Assembly: GCF_001293685.1 (NCBI RefSeq)
Contig: NZ_BCAG01000003.1
Location: 1,054,001-1,118,000, forward strand
Direction of reading: 5' to 3'
Length of the DNA: 64,000 bases
Source of the DNA: Desulfatitalea tepidiphila
Lineage (GTDB): Bacteria; Desulfobacterota; Desulfobacteria; Desulfobacterales; Desulfosarcinaceae
Below, in pieces: positions 57,760 to 64,000 of the stretch. Below the pieces are notes generated by a model. The model did no database searches, was not told the DNA's origin, and saw nothing but the letters and a program-made list of their open reading frames with translations. Within the stretch, counting starts at the first letter, position 1. Every line of letters starts with the position of its first letter. The translations under genes and the position numbers were made by a program.

Positions 57760-60138
57760 CTATGGAGCTATATCAAGTGCACGATGGAATGCAGGATGCA
57801 CATAAAATGCTTTCTTTGAACTTTCTATATTTGGTAAATAAATTTTTAATTTTTCAATATCATATGCCAATTCGAATGAATATTTAACTTCATCACCAAA
57901 TTTCACGCCTAAAAACGAAAACCATAGCAAAATATCTATAATCTCATCTATATTTTCAGACTGCACATTCGAGTCCAGAAAAATTAACTCTATGTCATCT
58001 CTAGAAATACTCGGTTCTTTTCCAATGAACAGCTGAATTAATTTAGGATATTTTGGGAAAACGTCTCTGATTTCATACTTCAAGTTATTAAATTCATCTT
58101 CAGAGTAGCCTTTCTCCGCAAATAATATATCATCTTCAGTAACCCGATTATGCTCTCTGCTAATTGCCGTTTGAATACATTTTGTTATGAAATTAAGAAC
58201 AGACCTTGGATGGTAAAATGACCTTTCCAGAATATATCTAAAAGATTCCATTCCTCCAACATGAACCTCAAATAATTTTTGCCAAATATCCCTAAAATTT
58301 GTATCTATTATTCCTTCCGTTGCAACAAACCTTTTTCGTACCAGCTCCTCAAGTAATATCTGATCAGACCAATCGAGGTTCGCAATTGATTCCTTACCTC
58401 TATCTGGCGTATGCTCAACCAAAAGATCACAAATATCTTTCCGCAGAAAAACTACACTATTAAAATTCACATCGTTTGATTCTAATTGACGTTGTATTTT
58501 TCTAGTGGCATTTAATAAGCTTCTAACTATGGCTATATCTGCTTCTGTTGCCCCCTTCATAGACCAGCCCTTATCAATATTATCAAATAATAGCCAAACT
58601 TCTTCTTTGTCTTTTATGTGCCCAATCACCAAGTCATTTAATTCTTTTACCTCAGATTGATATATCATACGGGTTATGTCTGGGGACTTAAGTTTTCCCT
58701 GCAGTTCTTTAGGATATGCATTAACAATTTTTTCGACAAGTGCGAGAATGCGTTCAGAGAAATCCCCACCAGAATCATACTGATGCTTTTCAAATTCAAA
58801 TTTCAAGTTATCGTAATTTTTTAAACTTCGCGGATCCTGCCATGCACTACCGCGTTTGTTTTCAAGAATCTTTTTTGAAAGCTCCAAAAGGATCAGATAG
58901 TTCCAGAACGATGTCAATGTGTGCAACTGCAATCCTTCGCTCAAATTATCAATTACAAACTCTTTGAGTTTCGTAAAATGGTGTCCTTCTGGTTTTAAAT
59001 CCAGAACTATTGCATTTTTATTGTTAAGGACATCATTTCTAACGCCATAAAATATGGCTGTTTTGCCAGATCCTTTTCGTCCTACAACTAATCTTGTATT
59101 TCCTGACCTAGTTTGAAGAAACTGTGGAGTTTTTACGAAATACTGCCTTAGCGACCTTATTTCATTTTCAGCTGCAATATTTCCTATATTTATTTTTTCT
59201 AAGAGTCCTTTTATTGGAGTACCCGTCAATTCAGGTTTATAATAAAGTGATTCTGAAACTTCTCTGACAAATTTGTTGATAATATTAGGAATGGCATTAT
59301 GATCCTGATAAATCACCATAACATCACGATAATCAATTGGCTGAATCGTATACCCTTCCTGCAACATAAGTACATGTTTACCTTTTGCCATCGCCAGTCC
59401 GCTAACAAAGGCGCACAAAGCGTTGTGTGTCTGAGCTCCGTCTCGATTTACGTCAATTAGATGCGCAATTACAGCTTTTGAATGGCTAACCTGTCTTATG
59501 GCTTCATATAAAGATAATCGCGTTGTCTCATTTGGGTCATAAGTTCGGAATCTAAATAAAGCAGATTTTTTTAGGGAAGAAATCAGTTTTACACTTCCAT
59601 CAGAATTATAGGGGCTCCTTAGAAGGAAAGTAGGTTGGCTATCATCAATTGCGTGAGTGGATTCTTTTATGGGCGTAAATGAATCTTTTCTAGTTACAAT
59701 TTTCCGTAATTGTTGACTGTTTTGAAAATCTTCATATCCTAGTACGTCAAAAATTCCTAATTCTTCAAATATCTCTTTATCCTTATTAAAAGAAGTATCT
59801 CTAACTGGAACTACGGGCTTACCCATGCCAATTGCATAGCCAATTTCAAATAAGACATTAAAATTTAAAGTCGTTATGTTTGCTACGACAAAATCTGAGC
59901 TATTGATTGCATCACAGATCTTGCAAAAAATTATTTGTCCAGTCGTTAGGAGGTCTTCCCAGGATTTCCAAGAAGCAGCTGATGAATGCTTTTGTAAATC
60001 TCGCACAGCTGATAAAACTGTTTGGGATAAGTGAGCTGGGGTGCTTGGATAGATAAAGAAACCGTTTAATGTCTGATTCTTAGGTAGTAAATCCTCACAT
60101 TGGCCTTTCTTGTATTCGCAATACTTAGATACGACCAT
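57760..60138 (-). CDS. Nucleoside-deoxyribosyltransferase/TIR-like P-loop ATPase, cassette gene
   Basis: The protein has 792 residues. Residues ~25-125 resemble nucleoside deoxyribosyltransferase/TIR-like folds (CDAINSSDFVVANITTLNFN, VLFEIGYAIGMGKPVVPVRD). A second similar segment lies at ~205-270 (YEAIRQVSHSKAVIAHLIDV, LAMAKGKHVLMLQEG). The STAND-like P-loop NTPase part follows: Walker A LVVGRKGSGKTAIF (~355), Walker B EVWLLFDNIDKGW (~515), and an ORC/Sll1717-like helical region. Such fusions couple a NAD- or nucleotide-processing domain to a sensor ATPase; a phage-defence role is inferred. It is very large for an integron cassette. Confidence 0.7.
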   Translation of the reverse strand: MVVSKYCEYKKGQCEDLLPKNQTLNGFFIYPSTPAHLSQTVLSAVRDLQKHSSAASWKSWEDLLTTGQIIFCKICDAINSSDFVVANITTLNFNVLFEIGYAIGMGKPVVPVRDTSFNKDKEIFEELGIFDVLGYEDFQNSQQLRKIVTRKDSFTPIKESTHAIDDSQPTFLLRSPYNSDGSVKLISSLKKSALFRFRTYDPNETTRLSLYEAIRQVSHSKAVIAHLIDVNRDGAQTHNALCAFVSGLAMAKGKHVLMLQEGYTIQPIDYRDVMVIYQDHNAIPNIINKFVREVSESLYYKPELTGTPIKGLLEKINIGNIAAENEIRSLRQYFVKTPQFLQTRSGNTRLVVGRKGSGKTAIFYGVRNDVLNNKNAIVLDLKPEGHHFTKLKEFVIDNLSEGLQLHTLTSFWNYLILLELSKKILENKRGSAWQDPRSLKNYDNLKFEFEKHQYDSGGDFSERILALVEKIVNAYPKELQGKLKSPDITRMIYQSEVKELNDLVIGHIKDKEEVWLLFDNIDKGWSMKGATEADIAIVRSLLNATRKIQRQLESNDVNFNSVVFLRKDICDLLVEHTPDRGKESIANLDWSDQILLEELVRKRFVATEGIIDTNFRDIWQKLFEVHVGGMESFRYILERSFYHPRSVLNFITKCIQTAISREHNRVTEDDILFAEKGYSEDEFNNLKYEIRDVFPKYPKLIQLFIGKEPSISRDDIELIFLDSNVQSENIDEIIDILLWFSFLGVKFGDEVKYSFELAYDIEKLKIYLPNIESSKKAFYVHPAFHRALDIAP

Positions 60139-60160
60139 TGATGCTCTCCATTATATTAAA

Positions 60161-60219
60161 ATCGAAAGATGAGCTGTGGGGCGGCATGGCCCTCGCCGTC
60201 CCACACCAGCGAGTTGTTG
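60161..60219 (-). other. attC-like site 5 (core degenerate)
   Basis: The minus strand has CAACAAC, 5-nt spacer, GGTGTGGGACGGC, loop GAGGGCCAT, GCCGCCCCACAGC, 5-nt spacer, TTTCGAT. The hairpin is intact but the R' core has TTT for GTT, so it is probably no longer recombinable. Confidence 0.65.
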
Positions 60220-60288
60220 GTGTACCGGCTTTCGCTTATGTATATTCTTCAATTTGGCTAAGTTGGGGACGGGATACGGACGGGATAC

Positions 60289-60362
60289 GGGACGCCCTTC
60301 ATATTTGTATATTTGTAATATATTTTCGGACATATTATTTTAGTAATATGAACGGCGTGCCC
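60289..60362. repeat. REP-like palindrome, copy 2
   Basis: It starts GGGACGCCCTTCATATTTG and ends AATATGAACGGCGTGCCC, with CACGTCCC following. It spans 74 bp and matches copies 1 and 3. Confidence 0.7.
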
Positions 60363-60447
60363 TAAACCACGTCCCCTGAACCCCTAATTTTAATTCGGCC
60401 CTTTAATCCTCCGGTCAAGTTTAATTGGTTGTTCGGGATGACTTATG

Positions 60448-60870
60448 TCACCCAGTTATCCGCTTAACCAGCAAAATGAGTGAAACAAGCGCAACCGCGA
60501 ATTGCATCGTAACGATATAATTGGTAGTGTTAAATCGACCAGTAATACCTTCTTTGGATTTCTTAAGCAAAGGCTCTATTAATTCATAAAGACCGAGCTC
60601 TTTCTCGTAAGCTTTAATTATTTCAAACTTTTCTTTTTGTCGTCGTCTGTGATGCAGGGCTATAATCAGACCTGTAATTGCAGTGCAAGATACGCCGATA
60701 TAACCTACAACAAGGACAAAAGAGTCAACCCCTTTGATCTCTAAGCCAACAACACCGATGAAAAAAAGGATTGAGTACTGAAGGACTTTCCATGTTTGGT
60801 CACGCATGTGGAAGTGATCCTGCCATTGAGTTTGTAGATCTTGAGAAATATTTTGCGGACTTGCGACCAT
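60448..60870 (-). CDS. Small membrane protein, cassette gene
   Basis: The protein has 140 residues with three hydrophobic spans: VLQYSILFFIGVVGLEI, VLVVGYIGVSCTAITGLIIA and YIVTMQFAVALVSLILLV. A charged cytosolic helix (HHRRRQKEKFEIIKAYEKEL) separates the second and third. GGAGAC precedes the ATG. The layout recalls small membrane effectors, but I cannot assign a family. It lies between palindromes 2 and 3. Confidence 0.6.
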   Translation of the reverse strand: MVASPQNISQDLQTQWQDHFHMRDQTWKVLQYSILFFIGVVGLEIKGVDSFVLVVGYIGVSCTAITGLIIALHHRRRQKEKFEIIKAYEKELGLYELIEPLLKKSKEGITGRFNTTNYIVTMQFAVALVSLILLVKRITG

Positions 60871-60934
60871 TTTTATGTCTCCTTGACCAGCACGAACTGA
60901 TTTGTGGTAGGGGCTTTAGGGGACGGGCGGTACC

Positions 60935-61015
60935 GGGACGCCCTGTATATTTGTAAATTTGCGATTCATTTTCTGCAAAATCGTTCGGGTAATGTATAAA
61001 TGTGAAGGACGTTGC
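60935..61015. repeat. REP-like palindrome, copy 3
   Basis: It starts GGGACGCCCTGTATATTTG and ends GTGAAGGACGTTGC, then CACGTCCC at 61018. It directly abuts attC-like site 6. Confidence 0.65.
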
Positions 61016-61021
61016 TTCACG

Positions 61022-61082
61022 TCCCAACGTGCTGCTTTGGGGCGGCATGCCCCTTGCCGTCCCCAACAGCAGGTGGTTGGGC
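61022..61082 (-). other. attC-like site 6
   Basis: The minus strand has canonical R'' GCCCAAC, 5-nt spacer, GCTGTTGGGGACGGC, loop, GCCGCCCCAAAGCAGC, 2-nt spacer, R' GTTGGGA. It spans 61 bp. R'' and R' pair at six of seven positions, the best match among the six. Confidence 0.8.
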
Positions 61083-61211
61083 CTCTCATTACATTAGTTC
61101 ACAAGCCCAGAGCCAAGCTTACCAACTGTTAAGTAAGGGCAGCGGTGCAATAGTTCTGCTAAAGCGATAAGGTCGGAAGTCCTTTTTTCGCTCGGCGGCA
61201 TGCCATATCCA

Positions 61212-61328
61212 TTATTTATTCTCATTGTTTTTGTCAGTTAAAAATTTAACACGATACTTGAGCAAAATAAAATATAGAAGACTTCCACCTACCCCTAATA
61301 TTATGGAGATTATAAATATTGTTTTCAT
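61212..61328 (-). CDS. 38-residue single-span membrane peptide
   Basis: The ORF reads MKTIFIISIILGVGGSLLYF then ILLKYRVKFLTDKNNENK. AAGGAGG lies 9 nt before ATG 61328. It has one membrane helix and a basic cytosolic tail. A GGCATGCCGCCGAG block resembling the attC loop follows its stop (61190-61203). It may be the first cassette of the array or a toxin-like peptide. Confidence 0.45.
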   Translation of the reverse strand: MKTIFIISIILGVGGSLLYFILLKYRVKFLTDKNNENK

Positions 61329-62037
61329 CTTTCCGTGCCTCCTTATCTTTAGATTCCCGACCTTATATATATCAAAGCACACACCCTCGATTGTCTATAG
61401 CAGTCCAGCGTAAATTCATACGTATCTCTCCGGCTGCCCAACTTTAATATTAGTCGTCACGATCGTTTATAATACAATCATATATTATCCATCAGGCATG
61501 CCTGTGGTCTGGGCGAATGACAATTATTCAGCAAATTGATTGAAACAAAAGCAAACATTATAAAAATATCGCCTAAAACCATTTCGATGCACTTAGGTTC
61601 GATTGTCGATCTGTGATGGCCCCCGCCTCCAAATGAAAAGAAATCGTAAACATTCACTGTATAGTGGACAGCTAGAATTTTTATCGCAGAGCATAATTGT
61701 TTGGCCCGATAGACCTGATGAAATAGAATTGGGGCCTTACCTGGGCCTTATCAGCACGCCCCTAATCCTTTGATTTAATAACCCAGTATCAAAAAAGACA
61801 TAGGCCAATGAAAAAAAAGACGCCGCTTCATCCTTTATCATCTATTATATTGCCATGAATATGGAGCAGGGATCGCCTGGTACCTATCGCCATGGCTTTC
61901 TTATGTCAATGAAATTATTGAAAAAGACATTATAACAAAATGTTAGAAGGACAATGAAGGCTGGATTGACGGGCCGGTGCCAATCAGGCTATCGATGGGA
62001 CAAAGAGGGGGATTTGTTTTATCAGAGGTGACACACC
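61329..62037. other. Gene-free region upstream of the cassette array
   Basis: This 709-bp AT-rich stretch lies where an attI site and integron integrase would be expected; neither is seen. There is a GGCATGCC palindrome near 61496 and no ORF with an SD. Confidence 0.45.
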
Positions 62038-62730
62038 ATGTGCGGCCGTTTCGTAGGATTTCGGAACCTTGAGCAGCTCAAGCCATATTTCCCCATCGAT
62101 GAAGCCATCGGCGGGGAGGCGGTGGCCAACTACAATGTGGCGCCCACCCAGGAGATCCTGGCTATCGTCAGGCACGACGGACGCAACATCCTGGACCGGT
62201 ACCACTGGGGCCTGGTGCCCTTCTGGGCCAAGGACAAGTCCATCGGTTACAAGATGATCAACGCGCGGGTGGAAACCGTGGCCTCCAAGCCCAGCTTCCG
62301 GGAGGCCTTTAAAAAACGGCGCTGCCTGATCGTGGCCGACGGCTTTTACGAGTGGGCGGGCAAGAAGGGCAGCCGGCAGCCGATGTACATCACCCTGCCG
62401 GATGAAACGCCGTTTGCCTTTGCCGGGCTGTGGGAGATCTGGCACGACAGGGAAAAAGATGGGGAAGCCTATCGATCGTGCACGATCATCACCCGGCCGG
62501 CCGCGGGGGGCATAGAGCGGCTGCATGACCGCATGCCGGTGATACTGTCTGCCCAGGCCTACGATCCCTGGCTCGATCCCGGCAACCAGGATGCGGCGCT
62601 GCTGGGCCGGTTGCTGGAAGAAAAGGCGCTGACCGAATTGACGTTTCACCCCGTGACCCGGGAGGTGAACTCGGTCGGGCACAACGATCCTTCCAACCTT
62701 GCGCCGGTGCAGATGGAGTTCGGGTTTTAG
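62038..62730 (+). CDS. SRAP (SOS response-associated peptidase, YedK/HMCES) protein
   Basis: The protein has 230 residues. Catalytic Cys2 directly after Met (MCGRF), Asn in YNVAPTQ, Glu in DGFYEWAGKK and His in IERLHDRMPVIL are all present. The family protects abasic sites in single-stranded DNA by covalent Cys attachment. GAGGTG precedes the ATG. GC content returns to the high level of the phage region. Such genes are common on phages and islands. Confidence 0.9.
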   Translation: MCGRFVGFRNLEQLKPYFPIDEAIGGEAVANYNVAPTQEILAIVRHDGRNILDRYHWGLVPFWAKDKSIGYKMINARVETVASKPSFREAFKKRRCLIVADGFYEWAGKKGSRQPMYITLPDETPFAFAGLWEIWHDREKDGEAYRSCTIITRPAAGGIERLHDRMPVILSAQAYDPWLDPGNQDAALLGRLLEEKALTELTFHPVTREVNSVGHNDPSNLAPVQMEFGF

Positions 62731-62847
62731 CGCGATGGCCCGCCGTTCCAACCACTTTTTACTTGAACCGCTTGCAATTCAGGCATGATGATTCTAAATG
62801 ATTCAATCATTCGCAGCCCATTTTCATGTGTTTCGGGAAGATAAACG

Positions 62848-63054
62848 ATGAGAGAGTTCAGCGTGATCATCGAAAAGGACGAGGATGGCTACTTTGTAGG
62901 CACCGTTCCGGCGCTCCGGGGTTGCCACACCCAGGCAAGGTCGCTGGATGTCCTGATGAAGCGGATCAAGGAGGCGATCGAGCTTTGCCTGGAGCTGCAA
63001 GAACCGGTTTCAAACGAGTTCATCGGCGTTCAAAAGGTGGCGGTCAATTCGTGA
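62848..63054 (+). CDS. hicB: HicB-family antitoxin
   Basis: The protein has 68 residues. MREFSVIIEKDEDGYFVGTV then PALRGCHTQARS is the HicB partial RNase H-like fold with its GYFVGTVPALRGC signature. It lacks a C-terminal DNA-binding domain. GGGAAG precedes the ATG. It overlaps the toxin gene by 4 bp (GTGA at 63051), the order antitoxin-toxin. Confidence 0.85.
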   Translation: MREFSVIIEKDEDGYFVGTVPALRGCHTQARSLDVLMKRIKEAIELCLELQEPVSNEFIGVQKVAVNS

Positions 63055-63275
63055 CCACAGTCCCATCGAGTACCGGCAGCCGGCTTGTCCGGGACTTGCG
63101 CAAATTCGGATTTGAAGTGGTGCGCGCCAAGGGCAGCCAGCATTTCCTTCAACACGCAGACGGCCGGTGCACGGTCGTTCCCATCCATAAAGGCGAGACC
63201 ATCGGGCGTGGACTTCTTGCGCAAATATTGCGCGATTGCGACCTGGATGGAGAAGAGCTCCAAAAGAAATTATAA
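63051..63275 (+). CDS. hicA: HicA-family mRNA interferase toxin
   Basis: The protein has 74 residues; GTG start at 63051 overlapping the hicB stop. The double-stranded RNA-binding-like HicA fold: LVRDLRKFGFEVVRAKGSQH with catalytic His in GSQHF, then VVPIHKGETIGRGLLAQILR. It should cleave mRNA when free of HicB. The long frame beginning at 62826 is out-of-frame hicB sequence and is not the start. Confidence 0.85.
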   Translation: MTTVPSSTGSRLVRDLRKFGFEVVRAKGSQHFLQHADGRCTVVPIHKGETIGRGLLAQILRDCDLDGEELQKKL

Positions 63276-63331
63276 AAGGGCGGCAAGATCATGCCGCCCA
63301 GGAGTATTCCGCGTATTTCAAATCCCGCCGA

Positions 63332-63523
63332 TTAACCTGTCTCCACCTCATTCAAAGCCGCCCGCCGCTCCTCCTCCAGGATCTTCGATCGCACTTCCTC
63401 ATCGGCGATGGCCGCGTCCAGGTCGGCCACGGTGACCCTGCGGCCGGTGGCCAGGGCGAGCACGTCGGTGAGCAGTTTGAGGCCCGCGGCCCACAGGGCG
63501 GCCTCTTCCTTGGTCATTGCCAT
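63332..63523 (-). CDS. Small phage-type protein
   Basis: The protein has 63 residues. MAMTKEEAALWAAGLKLLTD leads to an alanine-rich helical domain ending in EEERRAALNEVETG. AAAGGAG lies before the ATG. It is 22 bp downstream of the next gene on the same strand. It is probably a small protein next to lysis or tail genes; no family recognised. Confidence 0.5.
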   Translation of the reverse strand: MAMTKEEAALWAAGLKLLTDVLALATGRRVTVADLDAAIADEEVRSKILEEERRAALNEVETG

Positions 63524-63545
63524 GGGGGTTCTCCTTTCGATGGGG

Positions 63546-64000
63546 TTAGTTTTGGGTCAGCAGCACGAAGCCCGCGTCGATGAGCTGGTTTTTGGCCTTG
63601 CGGAACGCTTCCCGTTCGAACGTGTCGACGCGGCTCAGGGCCAGGGTGGCGCCCCAAAGATCCAGCGCCCGGCCCACGTCGTCGAGCAGGGCGTTGAACC
63701 GGCGGCGCTGATCGATGGCAAGGGACGCCTGGCTGTCGATGAAGCCTTGCTGGGCCTGGTTGTACCAGGTGCGCGCATCCAGGTAGACGGCTTTGGCTAT
63801 AGCGTGGGGGTGGGAGGTTTCGCTCATGATCTGGGAGGTTGCGGTCTGGTTGGGGGCGCAACCGCAAAACGAGAGGGCCACGGCGCCGGCCACGAGCAGG
63901 GCGAGCACCAGGGGCAGGGCGATCGCTCCGGCCTGGCCGGTTTTTTTGGCTTTGGCCTTCTGGCGGTACTTGCTCACGATGGCCATGAGCACGCCGGCGG
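63546..64000 (-). CDS. Phage-type membrane-anchored protein, 5' end at window edge
   Basis: The frame is open to the window end; an internal ATG at 63986 gives MAIVSKYRQKAKAKKTGQAG. A basic N-terminus, one hydrophobic span (AIALPLVLALLVAGAVALSF, then CGCAPN) and a helical soluble domain (DARTWYNQAQQGFIDSQASL). It could be a lysis-related or spanin-like protein, or a lipoprotein-type phage protein. Codon AGV before LMAIV suggests it continues beyond the window. Confidence 0.5.
   Translation of the reverse strand, partial: AGVLMAIVSKYRQKAKAKKTGQAGAIALPLVLALLVAGAVALSFCGCAPNQTATSQIMSETSHPHAIAKAVYLDARTWYNQAQQGFIDSQASLAIDQRRRFNALLDDVGRALDLWGATLALSRVDTFEREAFRKAKNQLIDAGFVLLTQN

Larger units (their letters stand above)
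60139..60447. other. Spacer with attC-like site and REP-like palindrome
   Basis: This 309-bp stretch contains attC-like site 5 and palindrome copy 2, plus GACGGGATACGG repeated twice at 60268-60289. No gene. Confidence 0.6.

Noticed and set aside
53600-61400. CRISPR array as explanation for the evenly built repeats
   Set aside because: The repeats are 0.7-2.4 kb apart with genes between them, and each is a long hairpin; no short-spacer array occurs in the window.
61329-62037. Integron integrase or attI upstream of the cassette array
   Set aside because: No ORF of that size exists here and no IntI-specific motif was seen; the two recombinases in the window are of phage type and not adjacent.
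61984-62751. Minus-strand frame opposite the SRAP gene
   Set aside because: Shadow of a well-conserved SRAP protein with complete active site.

Overview
The window looks like the flexible part of a Desulfobacterota chromosome (a Desulfobacterales-type sulfate reducer is the best guess). This rests on protein style only: paired PAS proteins with a CxxCKKIR...CPEC tail, PAS-LuxR regulators, a small Cys-rich 'MAECE' protein, paired family III CoA-transferases and TRAP transport. No rRNA, complete tRNA or other firm taxonomic marker is present.

Layout. Bases 1-6213 are the end of one accessory element (A): a truncated exported protein, a small lipoprotein operon, an HU-like protein plus PAS sensor, a ribbon-helix-helix protein, and a DUF5131 (phage Gp37/Gp68) gene followed by a DUF488 gene. 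At 6214-6260 there is a 47-bp copy of the 3' half of a tRNA-Glu gene. An identical copy lies at 45617-45663. These direct repeats bound a 39.4-kb island (B) whose tyrosine recombinase sits just inside the left copy. Each copy is followed within about 70 bp by a strong terminator. Neither copy is a whole tRNA, so the window probably holds a tandem array of islands whose intact tRNA-Glu lies to the left.

Island B carries an IS1634-like element that hit the end of a sigma-like gene, a second HU+PAS module, and a dense signalling block: PilZ, FHA, FHA-GAF-kinase, receiver, diguanylate cyclase, HD-GYP, GAF-kinase, HDOD, LuxR solo and an NtrC system. It also carries stress and envelope genes (CBS, Rnk/GreA-like, YitT, FemAB), then a catabolic locus: a PAS-LuxR regulator, two family III CoA-transferases, a TRAP transporter and a crotonase. 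Many short relics of neighbouring genes lie between the intact ones, and a near-identical 1.1-kb DUF5131 block is shared with element A.

From about 46.0 kb a GC-rich, probably incomplete prophage begins: truncated primase, second recombinase, a chain of overlapping small genes, Cro- and CII-like regulators, CI-like repressor and ImmA peptidase. It carries a 51-residue-repeat lipoprotein inserted in opposite orientation.

Between 53.6 and 61.4 kb lies the most striking structure: six evenly built 59-65 bp attC-like hairpin sites alternating with AT-rich genes all on the minus strand, with no integron integrase in view. This is an integron cassette array without integrase (CALIN). Its cassettes look defensive: a restriction-like nuclease, a degenerate cyclase-like protein, a trypsin-like protease, an AbiJ/HEPN-like protein, a nucleoside-deoxyribosyltransferase/TIR-like P-loop ATPase, and small membrane proteins. 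Three REP-like palindromes lie between cassettes. The window ends with an SRAP protein, a HicBA pair and two probable phage genes.
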